Assembly: GCA_027483795.1 (NCBI GenBank)
Contig: JAIXTT010000064.1
Span: 1 to 58,439 of the forward strand
Direction of reading: 5' to 3'
Source: Hyphomicrobiales bacterium
GTDB taxonomy: Bacteria > Pseudomonadota > Alphaproteobacteria > Rhizobiales > Beijerinckiaceae
Length of the DNA stretch: 58,439 nt
Part shown: piece after piece, positions 1 through 8,388 of the stretch
Layout of the letters: each line of letters opens with the position of its first letter
Numbering within the stretch: position 1 is the stretch's first letter
Made by a program: the position numbers and the translations under genes
Notes under the pieces: generated by a model
The model's database searches: none
Told to the model about the DNA's origin: nothing
The model's input: the letters and a program-made list of their open reading frames with translations, nothing else

Positions 1-366
1 ACGCGCGTCGAGGACGTCAACAAGCTCCTCAAGCTGCACCGCCAGATGGCGGACATGATGAAGATGATGGGGTCGGGCGCGAAGCGCGGACCCATGGCGG
101 GCCTCGCCAACATGTTCGGCCTGGGGGGCGGCATGCCGTCCCCGGCGGAGATCGAGGCCCTGCAGAAGCAGATGGCGCAGGGCGGCGGCGTCCCCGGCCT
201 GCCTCCGGGCGGTCTGCCGCCCTTCCCGGGCGGTGCGGGCGGCGTGCCGCCCATGCCTCCCGGTCTCGGCAAGCCCGGCCTGCCCGGTCTTCCGGGCCTC
301 CCCGGCTCGTCCGGCCCCAAGCTTCCCGGCCTCGGCGGGTTCAACCCGTTCGGAAAGAAGAAATGA
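1..366 (+). CDS. ffh: Signal recognition particle protein Ffh, C-terminal end (5' truncated)
   Basis: This is the end of the SRP GTPase that binds 4.5S RNA and signal peptides for co-translational membrane targeting. Only about 121 residues are present; the NG GTPase domain and most of the M domain lie outside the window. The visible start (VEDVNKLLK, then a Met-rich MADMMKMMG helix) is the final helix of the M domain. It is followed by a Gly/Pro/Leu-rich low-complexity tail of about 75 residues ending in FNPFGKKK, a type of tail seen on alphaproteobacterial Ffh. The gene ends in TGA and rpsP follows 55 bp downstream in the same direction, the usual ffh-rpsP order. Confidence 0.93.
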   Translation, partial: TRVEDVNKLLKLHRQMADMMKMMGSGAKRGPMAGLANMFGLGGGMPSPAEIEALQKQMAQGGGVPGLPPGGLPPFPGGAGGVPPMPPGLGKPGLPGLPGLPGSSGPKLPGLGGFNPFGKKK

Positions 367-421
367 TCGCGGGCGCCGCCCGCATCCTCACGCGTATCGC
401 ATAGCCTGAAAGGAACGACCC

Positions 422-769
422 ATGTCCCTCAAGATCCGTCTCGCCCGCGGCGGCGCCAAGAAGCGTCCGCATTACTCGATCGTCGTCGCCGACAGCCGTT
501 ATCCGCGCGACGGCCGCTTCATCGAGAAGCTCGGCACCTTCAACCCGATGCTGCCGAAGGATGCGGCCGAGCGCGTGCAGTTCGACCTCGAAAAGGCGAA
601 GGCCTGGCTCTCGAAGGGCGCGCAGCCGACCGACCGCGTCGCCCGCTTCCTCGACGCCGCCGGCCTGATGAAGCGCGACTCGCGCAACAACCCGCAGAAG
701 GCCCAGCCGAAGAAGAAGGCGCAGGAACGCGCCGCCGCCGCCGCGGCCGCGGAAGGCGCCGCCGAGTGA
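422..769 (+). CDS. rpsP: 30S ribosomal protein S16
   Basis: Small-subunit ribosomal protein needed for 30S assembly. The 115-residue product has the family N-terminus ([11 protein letters not shown]), the [18 protein letters not shown] block and the [12 protein letters not shown] block. The C-terminus is a Lys/Ala-rich tail that varies among relatives. AAAGGA at about 409-414 is a good ribosome binding site. rpsP is normally followed by rimM-trmD-rplS, but here a strong terminator follows at 826-854 and then a convergent cold-shock gene, so the operon is split at this point. Confidence 0.97.
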   Translation: MSLKIRLARGGAKKRPHYSIVVADSRYPRDGRFIEKLGTFNPMLPKDAAERVQFDLEKAKAWLSKGAQPTDRVARFLDAAGLMKRDSRNNPQKAQPKKKAQERAAAAAAAEGAAE

Positions 770-825
770 TCCGAACGGCTCTCGGCGGACGAGGGGCGCC
801 ACGCTCTTCGTCATGCCGGGACACG

Positions 826-854
826 AAAAAGCCCCGCGCGAGCGGGGCTTTTTT
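826..854 (+). terminator. Rho-independent terminator after rpsP
   Basis: A perfect 7-bp GC stem (GCCCCGC at 831-837, GCGGGGC at 842-848) with loop GCGA is flanked by five A on the left and six T on the right. It should stop transcription from rpsP. The A-tract means it may also work on the other strand. Confidence 0.9.
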
Positions 855-874
855 CATGGCGGGGACCCGCCGAT

Positions 875-900
875 AAAAAAGGCGCGCCGTGAAGCGCGCC
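875..900 (-). terminator. Rho-independent terminator of the cold-shock gene
   Basis: Read on the minus strand, GGCGCGC (900-894), loop TTCACG and GCGCGCC (887-881) form a stem followed by six T (880-875). It lies 24 bp past the stop of the cold-shock gene and faces the rpsP terminator. Confidence 0.88.
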
Positions 901-923
901 TTCGAAATTCGTCCCGAGATCGC

Positions 924-1133
924 TTACGCGGCCTGCAGGTTCACGGCCGACTGACGGCCGGTACGACGGTCCGTCTCCAGCTCGTAGTTGATCTTCTGGC
1001 CGTCGCGGAGACCGCGCATGCCGGAACGCTCCACGGCGGAGATGTGGACGAAGACGTCCTTGCCGCCGGCGTCGGGCTGGATGAAGCCGTAGCCCTTGGT
1101 CTCGTTGAACCACTTCACGGTGCCGGTGTTCAT
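924..1133 (-). CDS. Cold-shock domain protein (CspA family)
   Basis: A 69-residue single-stranded nucleic acid-binding protein, the usual length for the CspA family. The start MNTGTVKWFNETKGYGFI carries RNP1 (KGYGFI, residues 13-18), and VFVHI (residues 27-31) is RNP2. It probably acts as an RNA chaperone during cold or stationary phase. The ATG at 1133 was chosen because AAGGA lies about 10 bp upstream and the fold starts there; the frame stays open further upstream but without homology. The gap to the next gene is about 285 bp, leaving room for the long 5' leader typical of cold-shock mRNAs. Confidence 0.93.
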   Translation of the reverse strand: MNTGTVKWFNETKGYGFIQPDAGGKDVFVHISAVERSGMRGLRDGQKINYELETDRRTGRQSAVNLQAA

Positions 1134-1376
1134 TGGCGCCGTTCCTTTCTTCGATAGATGCACGTTCATTGAGAGCCGCATTCGCGCGACTCCCGTCGGT
1201 CGATCTTTGGAGAGGGTCTGAAGCGTGCGCCCGTCGATAGAGCGAAGCGGCCCAGAAGTCCGGCCAAGTCGATGCTTCAACGTAAGGTAAATCCACGCCG
1301 CCGGCAAGACCGCCCAATATGGGTATCATCCCCGACCATCCCCGCAGGCAACGCGCGGGGGCCCGCTCGGGTTGCG

Positions 1377-1404
1377 TCGATCGCCGGGATTTCCCGGCGA
1401 TCGA
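1377..1404. repeat. Strong 12-bp inverted repeat (hairpin) behind the MetE-like gene
   Basis: TCGATCGCCGGG (1377-1388) and CCCGGCGATCGA (1393-1404) form a perfect 12-bp stem around the loop ATTT. It starts 16 bp beyond the stop codon of the leftward MetE-like gene. No T-run follows on either strand, so it is not a classic terminator; an mRNA 3'-end stabiliser or Rho-assisted stop is more likely. The rest of 1134-1419 shows nothing further that I can name apart from the presumed cold-shock leader. Confidence 0.6.
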
Positions 1405-1419
1405 TCGTTGCGGCGCGGG

Positions 1420-2445
1420 TCAGGCCTTGCCGAGTTCGGCCCGCACGATCGCGGCACCCTTGGCGAGCGCCTCGAGCTTGCCGCGCGCGACATGGCGGGG
1501 GAGCGGCGCCATCCCGCAATTGGTGCAGGGGAAGAGCTTTTCGGGCTTCACGAACTTCATGGCCGTCCGGATCGTTTCCGCCACCTTTTCGGGCGTCTCG
1601 ACGGTCTCGTCGGCCACGTCGATCGCGCCCACGAGCACGTCCTTGCCCTCGAGCAGCGCGATGAGGTCGATCGGGACGCGGGAATTGGCGCATTCCAGCG
1701 AGACCTGATGGATCCGGCTCCTGGCGATGACGGGGAACGTGTCCTCGTATTGCCGCCATTCCGAGCCGAGCGAGCGCTTCCACTCGATATTGGCCTTGAT
1801 GCCGTAGCCGTAGCAGATGTGCACGGCGGTGGTGCATTTCAGGCCGGCGGCGGCGCGCTCGAGCGCCTCGATGCCCCAATCGCGGACCTGGTCCATGTAG
1901 ACGTTGAAGGCAGGCTCGTCGAACTGGATCACGTCGACGCCGAGGGCCTCGAGCTCCTTGGCCTCCTCGTTGAGGAGATCGGCGAAGGCCATCGCCATCT
2001 TCACGCGGTCGCCGTAATGGCCGTCGGCGATCGTGTCGATGATCGTCATCGGGCCGGGCAGCGTGAATTTCAGCTTCTTCCGCGTGGCCGCACGCGCGAT
2101 GCCCGCCTCGAAGGAATGGACGGAACCCATGCGCCTCAGAGCGGCCGTGACGGTCGGAACCTGCGCCTCGTAGCGGTTGTTCCGAATGCCCATGGTGACC
2201 CGCTTCTCGAAATCGACGCCCGCGATGCGCTCGAGGAAGCCGTGAACGAAATGCTGTCGCGCCTGTTCGCCGTCGCCGACGATGTCGATGCCGGCCAGCT
2301 CCTGCTCCTTCACCGCGAGGATGGTCGCGTCGCGCTTGGCTTCGAGCAACGCGTCGCCCGACTGCCGCCAGGCGGCCCAGAGCTTTTCGGGCTCGGCGAG
2401 CCATGACGGTTTCGGGAGGCTGCCGGCGATGGTGGTCTGAAGCAC
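1420..2445 (-). CDS. Core MetE-type (cobalamin-independent) methionine synthase domain protein
   Basis: A 341-residue homologue of the catalytic C-terminal half of MetE, which moves a methyl group onto homocysteine. The zinc ligand set is visible: His209-x-Cys211 (AVHICYG), Glu251 (VSLEC) and Cys310 (CTNCGM). The DEPAF motif is at 176-180. The N-terminal barrel of 750-residue MetE, which takes part in binding the polyglutamyl-folate donor, is missing, so the methyl donor is uncertain. The start is GTG at 2445, 8 bp behind AAAGGA and matching the TTIAGSLPKP start of relatives; an upstream extension in frame is compositionally biased. No partner methionine-synthesis gene is adjacent. Confidence 0.85.
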   Translation of the reverse strand: MLQTTIAGSLPKPSWLAEPEKLWAAWRQSGDALLEAKRDATILAVKEQELAGIDIVGDGEQARQHFVHGFLERIAGVDFEKRVTMGIRNNRYEAQVPTVTAALRRMGSVHSFEAGIARAATRKKLKFTLPGPMTIIDTIADGHYGDRVKMAMAFADLLNEEAKELEALGVDVIQFDEPAFNVYMDQVRDWGIEALERAAAGLKCTTAVHICYGYGIKANIEWKRSLGSEWRQYEDTFPVIARSRIHQVSLECANSRVPIDLIALLEGKDVLVGAIDVADETVETPEKVAETIRTAMKFVKPEKLFPCTNCGMAPLPRHVARGKLEALAKGAAIVRAELGKA

Positions 2446-2638
2446 GGAACGGATCCTTTCGGTCGACTCCCCCGAGGTTGTAAGGCGCGCGCGGCCGACG
2501 TCGAGGTTCACGCGGCCGAAGGGAAGCGGGAAGGCCGGCCCGGAAGGCGCGACGAGGGAAGCGACGGCCGGGCCGCCGCCCGCACCGAGGCGCTCGAAGG
2601 CCTCGGTCTCGACCGGCGGGACGCCGTCCTTTATCACC

Positions 2639-3556
2639 GTGGTCCCGCCGCCGTTTCCGGGGAGCGTCTTGCAGGCCGACCGTTCCGACCCGTTGCTTCG
2701 CGCAGCCCCCGTTCTCTTCGTGCTGATCTGGTCCACGGGTTGGATCGTGGCGCGCATGGCGGCGGACCATGCCGATCCGCTCACCTTCCTCTCCTGGCGC
2801 TTCGCGATCGCGGCGGCCGGGCTCGCCCTGTTCGCATTCGCCATGGGGGCGCCATGGCCCCGCAGCCGCGATGCGGGCCATGCGGTCGCGTCCGGCGTGC
2901 TGCTTCACGGGCTCTATCTCGGGATGGTCTGGTGGGCGGTGAAGCACGGCGTGCCCGCCGTCGTGTCCGGGCTTCTGGCGGCGCTTCAGCCGATCCTGAC
3001 GGCCCTGCTCGCACCCTTTCTCTTGGGCGAGCGCCTCTCGCGGCTGCAGACGCTCGGCGTCGTCGCGGGTTTCGTCGGCGTCGCCTTCGTGCTCGGGCCG
3101 AAGCTCGCCGCGACGCCATGGGCGGATCTCGGCCCGGTCGCGCTGCCTCTTGCGGTCAACGCCCTCGGCATGGTCGCCGTGACCTTCGGCACGTTCTACC
3201 AGAAGCGCTTCATTCCTACGGGCGATCTGAGGACCGTCACGGCCCTGCAGTTCTGCGGCGCGGCCCTCACGGTCCTGCCCGCCGCCTTTCTGTTGGAATC
3301 GATGCGGATGGACTGGAATCCGTCCTCGATCGCGGTCATGGCCTGGTCGGTCGTCGCGATCTCCTTCGGGGCGATCGGGCTGCTTCTCCTGCTCATCCGC
3401 AAGGGAGCCGTCTCGCGGGCCGCGGCGTTGATCTACCTCGTTCCGCCCACCGTGGCGGTGCAGGGCTATCTGGCCTTCGGCGAGACGCTGGCGCCGATCC
3501 AGTGGTTCGGAATGGCCGTAACCGTCTTCGGCGTAGCGCTGACGACCCGCCGATAG
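2639..3556 (+). CDS. DMT-superfamily (EamA) permease
   Basis: About 305 residues with ten hydrophobic segments and the internal duplication of EamA transporters, for example WSTGWIVAR near the first helix and the second repeat starting near VALPLAVNALGM. Such permeases export metabolites or amino acids; the substrate cannot be read from the sequence. The listed start is GTG. A TTG at 2669 preceded by GGGGAG is an equally good start and would shorten the N-terminus by ten residues. It is divergent from the MetE-like gene, and about 190 bp separate the two starts. Confidence 0.85.
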   Translation: MVPPPFPGSVLQADRSDPLLRAAPVLFVLIWSTGWIVARMAADHADPLTFLSWRFAIAAAGLALFAFAMGAPWPRSRDAGHAVASGVLLHGLYLGMVWWAVKHGVPAVVSGLLAALQPILTALLAPFLLGERLSRLQTLGVVAGFVGVAFVLGPKLAATPWADLGPVALPLAVNALGMVAVTFGTFYQKRFIPTGDLRTVTALQFCGAALTVLPAAFLLESMRMDWNPSSIAVMAWSVVAISFGAIGLLLLLIRKGAVSRAAALIYLVPPTVAVQGYLAFGETLAPIQWFGMAVTVFGVALTTRR

Positions 3557-3630
3557 CTGCGACCAACGGGGCATTGCCGTCGCACCGCAGCGGAGGCATG
3601 CTGCGATGCAACAAGACGACGGAGGCCCTC

Positions 3631-5313
3631 ATGAGCCGCAGCGCGAACGCCGCCGCCCTTCCCCGACATGACCTCGTGGACCTCGCGAAGGAGGCGGCCG
3701 CCGCCGTGGCGAGGCTCTCCGCCGAGGCGACCTCGGCGGTCCGCGCTCTGGTCACGGAGAACGGCAAGCTCTCCAATGCGCTGATCGAGCGCGAGCAGCA
3801 TGCCACGCATGGCCTCGCCTGGCTCTGCACCTATGCGGAGGTGGTGCGCGAACTGGCCGATTACGGCGAGCAACTGAAGAGCGAAGGCCGTTTCGGCGAG
3901 ACCGAGGAGCTTCTGGTCGCGATCGGCCTCGGGGAATATCTCGCCCAGATCTTCGGCGGCATTCCGATGAATCAGGGCGAGTTCGTCCGGCTTCCCGAAC
4001 TCGGGCTGACGCCGTCACGGATCGCCGACGCCCGCACGCCGGTGGTCGAGGCTCTGATCGCCACGGGCAATACGCCCGCCGACCGCGCGCGCCTCGTGGC
4101 GCTGATCCGCGCTTCGCAGGGCTCGGCCACCGTCGGCGATCCCGGTCTGGACGACACGATGGAGGCGATCCGCGAGGAGATGCGGAAATTCGCCGCCGCC
4201 GAGGTCGAGCCTTACGCCCATGAATGGCATCTCAAGAACGAGTACATCCCGCTCGAGGTCGTGCGGGGCCTCGCGGATCTGGGCGTTTTCGGGCTCACGC
4301 TCCCCGAGGAATTCGGCGGGATGGGACTCGGAAAGATCGCCATGTGCGTGGTCTCCGAGGAACTCTCGCGCGCCTATATCGGCGTCGGCTCGCTGGGCAC
4401 GAGGTCCGAGATCGCGGCCGAACTGATCCTGTGCGGCGGCACCGAGGAGCAGAAGGCGCATTGGCTGCCGCGCATCGCCTCGGGCGAGATCCTTCCGACG
4501 GCCGTCTTCACGGAGCCGAATACGGGTTCCGACCTCGCCTCCCTCAAGACCCGCGCGGTGCGGGAGGGCGACGTCTACAGGATCACGGGCAACAAGACCT
4601 GGATCACCCATCCCGTCCGCGCCGACATGATGACCATGCTCGTGCGCACGAACCCGGACGAGCCGGGCTACAAGGGTCTTTCGATCCTGCTCGGCGAGAA
4701 GGACCGCGGTACGGACGAGAATCCGTTCCCGACGAAGGGCATCACAGGCGGCGAGATCGAGGTGCTCGGCTATCGCGGCATGAAGGAATACGAGCTGGCC
4801 TTCGACGGCTTCGAAGTCCCGGCGGCCAATCTGCTCGGCGGCGTCGAAGGGCAGGGCTTCAAGCAGCTGATGCAGACCTTCGAATCCGCGCGCATCCAGA
4901 CGGCGGCGCGCGCCGTGGGCGTCGCCCAGTCGGCGCTGGACATCGGCCTGCGCTATGCGGAAGAGCGGATCCAGTTCGGCAAGCCGCTCGTCGAGTTCCC
5001 GCGCGTCGCCGACAAGATCGCGATGATGGCCGTCGAAGTGAACATCGCCCGCCGGCTCACCTATTTCTCGGCCCGCGCCAAGGACGACGACAAGCGCTGC
5101 GACGTGGAGGCGGGCATGGCGAAGCTGCTCGGCGCCCGCATCGCATGGGCGGCTGCGGACAATGCGCTGCAGATCCACGGCGGCAACGGCTTCGCGCTCG
5201 AATACAAGATCTCGCGCGTCCTCTGCGACGCCCGGATCCTCAACATCTTCGAGGGCGCGGCCGAGATTCAGGCGCAGGTCATCGCGCGAAGGATCCTCGA
5301 CGGCGCGAATTGA
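3631..5313 (+). CDS. mcd: (2S)-methylsuccinyl-CoA dehydrogenase-type acyl-CoA dehydrogenase
   Basis: A 560-residue FAD enzyme. Residues 1-150 form a helical N-terminal extension; residues 170-560 are a complete acyl-CoA dehydrogenase (TEPNTGSD, NKTWITH, and the C-terminal NIFEGAAEIQ with Glu541 in the catalytic-base position). Ordinary family members have about 380 residues. A long helical extension plus this core is the known layout of methylsuccinyl-CoA dehydrogenase, which makes mesaconyl-CoA in the ethylmalonyl-CoA pathway of acetate and C1 assimilation. The ATG at 3631 has a perfect GGAGG five bases upstream. The substrate is inferred from architecture, so another branched acyl-CoA remains possible. 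Confidence 0.8.
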   Translation: MSRSANAAALPRHDLVDLAKEAAAAVARLSAEATSAVRALVTENGKLSNALIEREQHATHGLAWLCTYAEVVRELADYGEQLKSEGRFGETEELLVAIGLGEYLAQIFGGIPMNQGEFVRLPELGLTPSRIADARTPVVEALIATGNTPADRARLVALIRASQGSATVGDPGLDDTMEAIREEMRKFAAAEVEPYAHEWHLKNEYIPLEVVRGLADLGVFGLTLPEEFGGMGLGKIAMCVVSEELSRAYIGVGSLGTRSEIAAELILCGGTEEQKAHWLPRIASGEILPTAVFTEPNTGSDLASLKTRAVREGDVYRITGNKTWITHPVRADMMTMLVRTNPDEPGYKGLSILLGEKDRGTDENPFPTKGITGGEIEVLGYRGMKEYELAFDGFEVPAANLLGGVEGQGFKQLMQTFESARIQTAARAVGVAQSALDIGLRYAEERIQFGKPLVEFPRVADKIAMMAVEVNIARRLTYFSARAKDDDKRCDVEAGMAKLLGARIAWAAADNALQIHGGNGFALEYKISRVLCDARILNIFEGAAEIQAQVIARRILDGAN

Positions 5314-5332
5314 CCCCGCCCGCGCGATCGGA

Positions 5333-5620
5333 TCACCAACAACGCCGCACGGGCTCGGCGACCCAGCCCCGCCAGGGATCGAAGACCTGCCGATACTCGG
5401 TCACGCAGCGGCGGTAGGGCGGACGCACCGGACCACGATGCAGACCGCGGTCCCAACCGTAGTGACGGCCGCGATCCCATCCGCGATGGCCGTACTCCCG
5501 GCCGCCGCGATCCCATCCGCGATCCCACGGATCGGCGGCGGCGGGAGCCGCACCCATGAGCAGCGCCAGAAGTCCGAGGGCTCCCGCCCCGGCGGCGAAA
5601 CGACGCGAAGTCCGAACCAT
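5333..5620 (-). CDS. Small secreted WDRG-repeat protein of unknown function
   Basis: A 95-residue protein with a clear signal peptide (MVRTSRRF, then an Ala/Leu core ending APAAA). The mature part has four WDRG units separated by Gly/His/Arg/Tyr spacers, then a C-terminal segment with two cysteines (RRCVTEY and a terminal RRCW). It probably sits in the periplasm or envelope; I do not recognise a family. The start at 5620 was chosen because the signal peptide begins there and GGGAG lies upstream. It is convergent with the acyl-CoA dehydrogenase gene, 19 bp away. Confidence 0.7.
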   Translation of the reverse strand: MVRTSRRFAAGAGALGLLALLMGAAPAAADPWDRGWDRGGREYGHRGWDRGRHYGWDRGLHRGPVRPPYRRCVTEYRQVFDPWRGWVAEPVRRCW

Positions 5621-5733
5621 CCCTGCGCACTCCCGACATTCGTCTATACTGACGGGCGGAGACTGCGGTTTCCGGCATGAACCGCGCCGGAACCCGGCTT
5701 TCACCCGCGGTTCATTCGGACGGAAACCTTGCG

Positions 5734-5955
5734 ATGCCCCAACGGCAGGATAGCGACGAAATCATGTCGCGCGCCGAGCGCGAGAGTACCTCTTTGGGGT
5801 CTTCCGCCCTCGCGCGGGCGGCCGATCACCTGACCGCCAAGGATGCGCCGCCCGAGGACCGGATCGAATTGTGGGGACGGCGGATCGGCCGCGGTCTGTC
5901 GGTGATCGCGGCGATCTGGCTCGCGGCTTGGCTCTTCGGTTGGTTGGGCCGTTGA
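5734..5955 (+). CDS. Small hypothetical membrane-anchored protein
   Basis: About 73 residues. A hydrophilic segment with ERESTSLGSSALARAADH is followed by one C-terminal transmembrane helix (SVIAAIWLAAWLFGWLG). Short proteins with this ERES..LG.SAL pattern and a single tail helix occur widely in Hyphomicrobiales; I know of no function. ATG codons at 5677, 5734 and 5764 are all possible starts, and 5734 is a compromise with only a weak ribosome site. Confidence 0.6.
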   Translation: MPQRQDSDEIMSRAERESTSLGSSALARAADHLTAKDAPPEDRIELWGRRIGRGLSVIAAIWLAAWLFGWLGR

Positions 5956-6022
5956 GCGCCGGGGCTCTTTCCCTCGGGCCGGACAAGGCTTAGCTGAGGC
6001 GCATGAAGCGCCGGGGACCAGC

Positions 6023-6445
6023 ATGACCGCCAAGACCGTCGACTGGGCCGCGGCCTCCGCGCCGACGCTCGCCGAATTCGAGCGCATGGCGGAGGAGGCC
6101 TATGCCCGCCTGCCCGAAGAGTTCCGCGCCCTCTGCGACGGTCTGGTGATCCGCATCGAGGATTTCCCCGACGACGAGACCATGGCGGACATGGAATGCG
6201 AGACGCCCTTCGACCTGCTGGGCCTTTTCCGCGGCGTGGGTCTCGCGCAGGGCGGCGAGCTCATGCAGACGGGACAATTCCCGAACATGGTCTGGCTCTA
6301 TCGTCGGCCTCTTCTCGACTATTGGGCCGAACACGAGGAGACGCTCGGCCATCTCGTCACGCATGTCCTCGTCCATGAGATCGGCCATCATTTCGGCCTG
6401 TCGGACGAAGACATGGAAGCGATCGAGGAAGCGGCGGGAGATTGA
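6023..6445 (+). CDS. Minimal zinc metallopeptidase-family protein (zincin, PF06262-like)
   Basis: A 140-residue cytoplasmic protein. The C-terminus carries the zinc motif [13 protein letters not shown], with His118, Glu119 and His122 forming HExxH and Asp in the following SDED as a likely third ligand. Length and motif position fit the small metallopeptidase family found next to leuD or leuB genes in alphaproteobacteria. No substrate is known to me. The start follows a GGGG-type ribosome site. leuD starts 121 bp downstream in the same direction. Confidence 0.8.
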   Translation: MTAKTVDWAAASAPTLAEFERMAEEAYARLPEEFRALCDGLVIRIEDFPDDETMADMECETPFDLLGLFRGVGLAQGGELMQTGQFPNMVWLYRRPLLDYWAEHEETLGHLVTHVLVHEIGHHFGLSDEDMEAIEEAAGD

Positions 6446-6566
6446 GATCGCGCTTTCGCTCGGGGCCTCCGCAGCCGCGAAGCCGCCCCGAGGCCCCCTA
6501 CACACCCCGGCCGCCCTCTGCTATAGGCGCGGAACCCGCGCGAAGCGCGCGGGGCGAGGATCGAGC

Positions 6567-7172
6567 ATGCAGAAGTTCACCACCCTCACCGGCGTCGCCG
6601 CGCCGCTTCGGATCATGAACGTCGACACCGACATGATCATTCCGAAGCAGTATCTGAAGACGATCAAGCGCACGGGACTCGGCAAGGGCCTGTTCGCGGA
6701 GATGCGCTTCGACGAAAAGGGCGGCGAGAACCCGGAATTCGTGCTGAACAAGCCCGCCTACCGCAAGGCGGAGATCCTCGTGGCGGGCGACAATTTCGGC
6801 TGCGGCTCGTCGCGCGAACATGCGCCTTGGGCGCTGCTCGATTTCGGCATCCGCTGCGTGATCTCCACGAGCTTCGCCGACATCTTCTACAACAATTGCT
6901 TCAAGAACGGCATTCTGCCGATCACCGTCCCGCAGGCCGAGCTCGACAAGCTGTTCGAGGATGCGGACCGCGGTGCGAACGCGACCCTGACCGTCGACCT
7001 CGAGGCGCAGGAGATCCGCGGACCCGACGGCGGCACGATCAAGTTCGACATCGACCCCTTCCGCAAGCAATGCCTCCTGAACGGTCTCGACGACATCGGC
7101 CTGACCATGGAGAAGGCGGACGCGATCGCGGGCTTCGAAGACAAGACCGCGCAAACGCGGCCGTGGCTCTGA
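6567..7172 (+). CDS. leuD: 3-isopropylmalate dehydratase small subunit
   Basis: The 201-residue swivel-domain subunit of isopropylmalate isomerase, which works with the iron-sulfur LeuC in leucine synthesis. Visible landmarks are [13 protein letters not shown] (residues 18-30), the substrate-binding [17 protein letters not shown] and the FYNNCFKNG block. The ATG is six bases past GAGGA. leuC is not in the window. leuB lies 1.5 kb downstream, split off by a transglycosylase gene. Confidence 0.96.
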   Translation: MQKFTTLTGVAAPLRIMNVDTDMIIPKQYLKTIKRTGLGKGLFAEMRFDEKGGENPEFVLNKPAYRKAEILVAGDNFGCGSSREHAPWALLDFGIRCVISTSFADIFYNNCFKNGILPITVPQAELDKLFEDADRGANATLTVDLEAQEIRGPDGGTIKFDIDPFRKQCLLNGLDDIGLTMEKADAIAGFEDKTAQTRPWL

Positions 7173-7197
7173 GCGCGACGAGCGTTATTCTCGGATC

Positions 7198-8388
7198 ATG
7201 AGGATCCGATTCGCCGGCATCGCGGCCGCCCTCGGGGCGGCCGTTCTCGTCTCCGAGGCGACGGCGCGGGATTTCGCATCCTGCGCCGCCGAACTGCGCG
7301 CCGACGCGCTCAAGCGCGGGATCTCGGCGGCGACCTTCGACCGCGCCTTTCAAGGCCTCCGACCGGATCCCAAGATCCTCGAACTGCAGGACGCCCAGCC
7401 CGAATTCGTGACGCCGTTGTGGGACTATCTCGCAGCGCTGGTCGACGACGAGCGCATCGCCGACGGCCGCGCGATGCTCGCGCGCCATGCCCGCGAACTC
7501 GACGCGGTCGAACGCCGGTTCGGCGTGAACCGCCATGTCGTCGTCGCCGTCTGGGGTGTGGAAAGCGATTTCGGCCGCATCCAGGGCACGCGCCCGCTGG
7601 TCCAGTCCCTTGCGACGCTGTCCTGCGGAGGGCGTCGGCAGCAGCTTTTCCGCGCCGAATTGACGGCCGCCCTGAAGATCGTCGACCGCGGCGACGTGCC
7701 CTTGGAACGGCTGACGGGATCATGGGCCGGCGCCTTCGGGCCCCCGCAGTTCATGCCGACGACCTTTCTGAGCCTCGCCGTCGACATGGACGGGGACGGG
7801 CATCCGAACATCGTCGACTCGATCCCCGACGCCTTGGGTTCGACGGCGAATTTTCTCGCCAAGCGGGGCTGGGAGGAGGGCGAGGCCTGGGGTTTCGAAG
7901 TCGTCGCGCCGCCGGGCGTCGACTTCGCCGCGGAGGGTCGCCGGGTGAAGCGTCCCTATGCGCATTGGGCGCGGACCGGCGTGAGGCGGGTCGACGGTCG
8001 ACCCCTGCCGAGCGAAGGAAGCGCGGGCCTGATCCGTCCCGCAGGCACGGGCGGCCCGGTCTTTCTCGTGAGCCGAAACTTCGACGCGGCCTTCGCCTAC
8101 AATGCGGCGACCTCCTATGCGCTGGCCATCGTGCATCTCGCCGACCGACTGAAGGGCGGGCCCGCCTTCGCGACGCCCTGGCCGACCGACGATCCGGGCC
8201 TGTCCCGAGCGGAGCGGCGCGAAGTGCAGGAAAGGCTGGCGGCGAAGGGCTACGACATCGGTCGTCCCGACGGCGTCATCGGGGAGAAGACCCGTCGGGC
8301 GGTGGCCGATTTTCAGGCCGGACTCGGTCGCCCGGCGGACGGCCGGGCCGGACGGATCGTCCTCGAGGCGCTGCGCGCAGGGCGTTGA
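7198..8388 (+). CDS. Lytic murein transglycosylase (MltB type) with peptidoglycan-binding domain
   Basis: A 396-residue periplasmic enzyme that cleaves the MurNAc-GlcNAc bond. It has an N-terminal signal peptide (to about residue 23), an MltB/SltB catalytic domain with VWGVESDFG (Glu122 as catalytic acid) and GAFGPPQFMPTTF, and a C-terminal helical PG_binding_1 domain (about residues 335-394) with GYDIGRPDGVIG. It lies 25 bp after leuD. No lipobox is seen, so it is likely soluble. Confidence 0.9.
   Translation: MRIRFAGIAAALGAAVLVSEATARDFASCAAELRADALKRGISAATFDRAFQGLRPDPKILELQDAQPEFVTPLWDYLAALVDDERIADGRAMLARHARELDAVERRFGVNRHVVVAVWGVESDFGRIQGTRPLVQSLATLSCGGRRQQLFRAELTAALKIVDRGDVPLERLTGSWAGAFGPPQFMPTTFLSLAVDMDGDGHPNIVDSIPDALGSTANFLAKRGWEEGEAWGFEVVAPPGVDFAAEGRRVKRPYAHWARTGVRRVDGRPLPSEGSAGLIRPAGTGGPVFLVSRNFDAAFAYNAATSYALAIVHLADRLKGGPAFATPWPTDDPGLSRAERREVQERLAAKGYDIGRPDGVIGEKTRRAVADFQAGLGRPADGRAGRIVLEALRAGR

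Noticed and set aside
2446..2638. Possible cobalamin or SAM riboswitch before the core MetE gene
   Set aside because: I looked for a B12 box and the SAM-II core in the leader and found neither; the region is too GC-rich to judge by eye. A covariance-model scan would settle it.
1277..3574. A 765-codon minus-strand frame across the MetE-like and DMT genes
   Set aside because: It competes with two genes having clear motifs, and its product is almost all Arg/Gly/Asp/His.
5340..5560. Short repeated units that could look like a CRISPR array
   Set aside because: The repeats are codons for WDRG in a small secreted protein; spacing is irregular and there is no cas gene.
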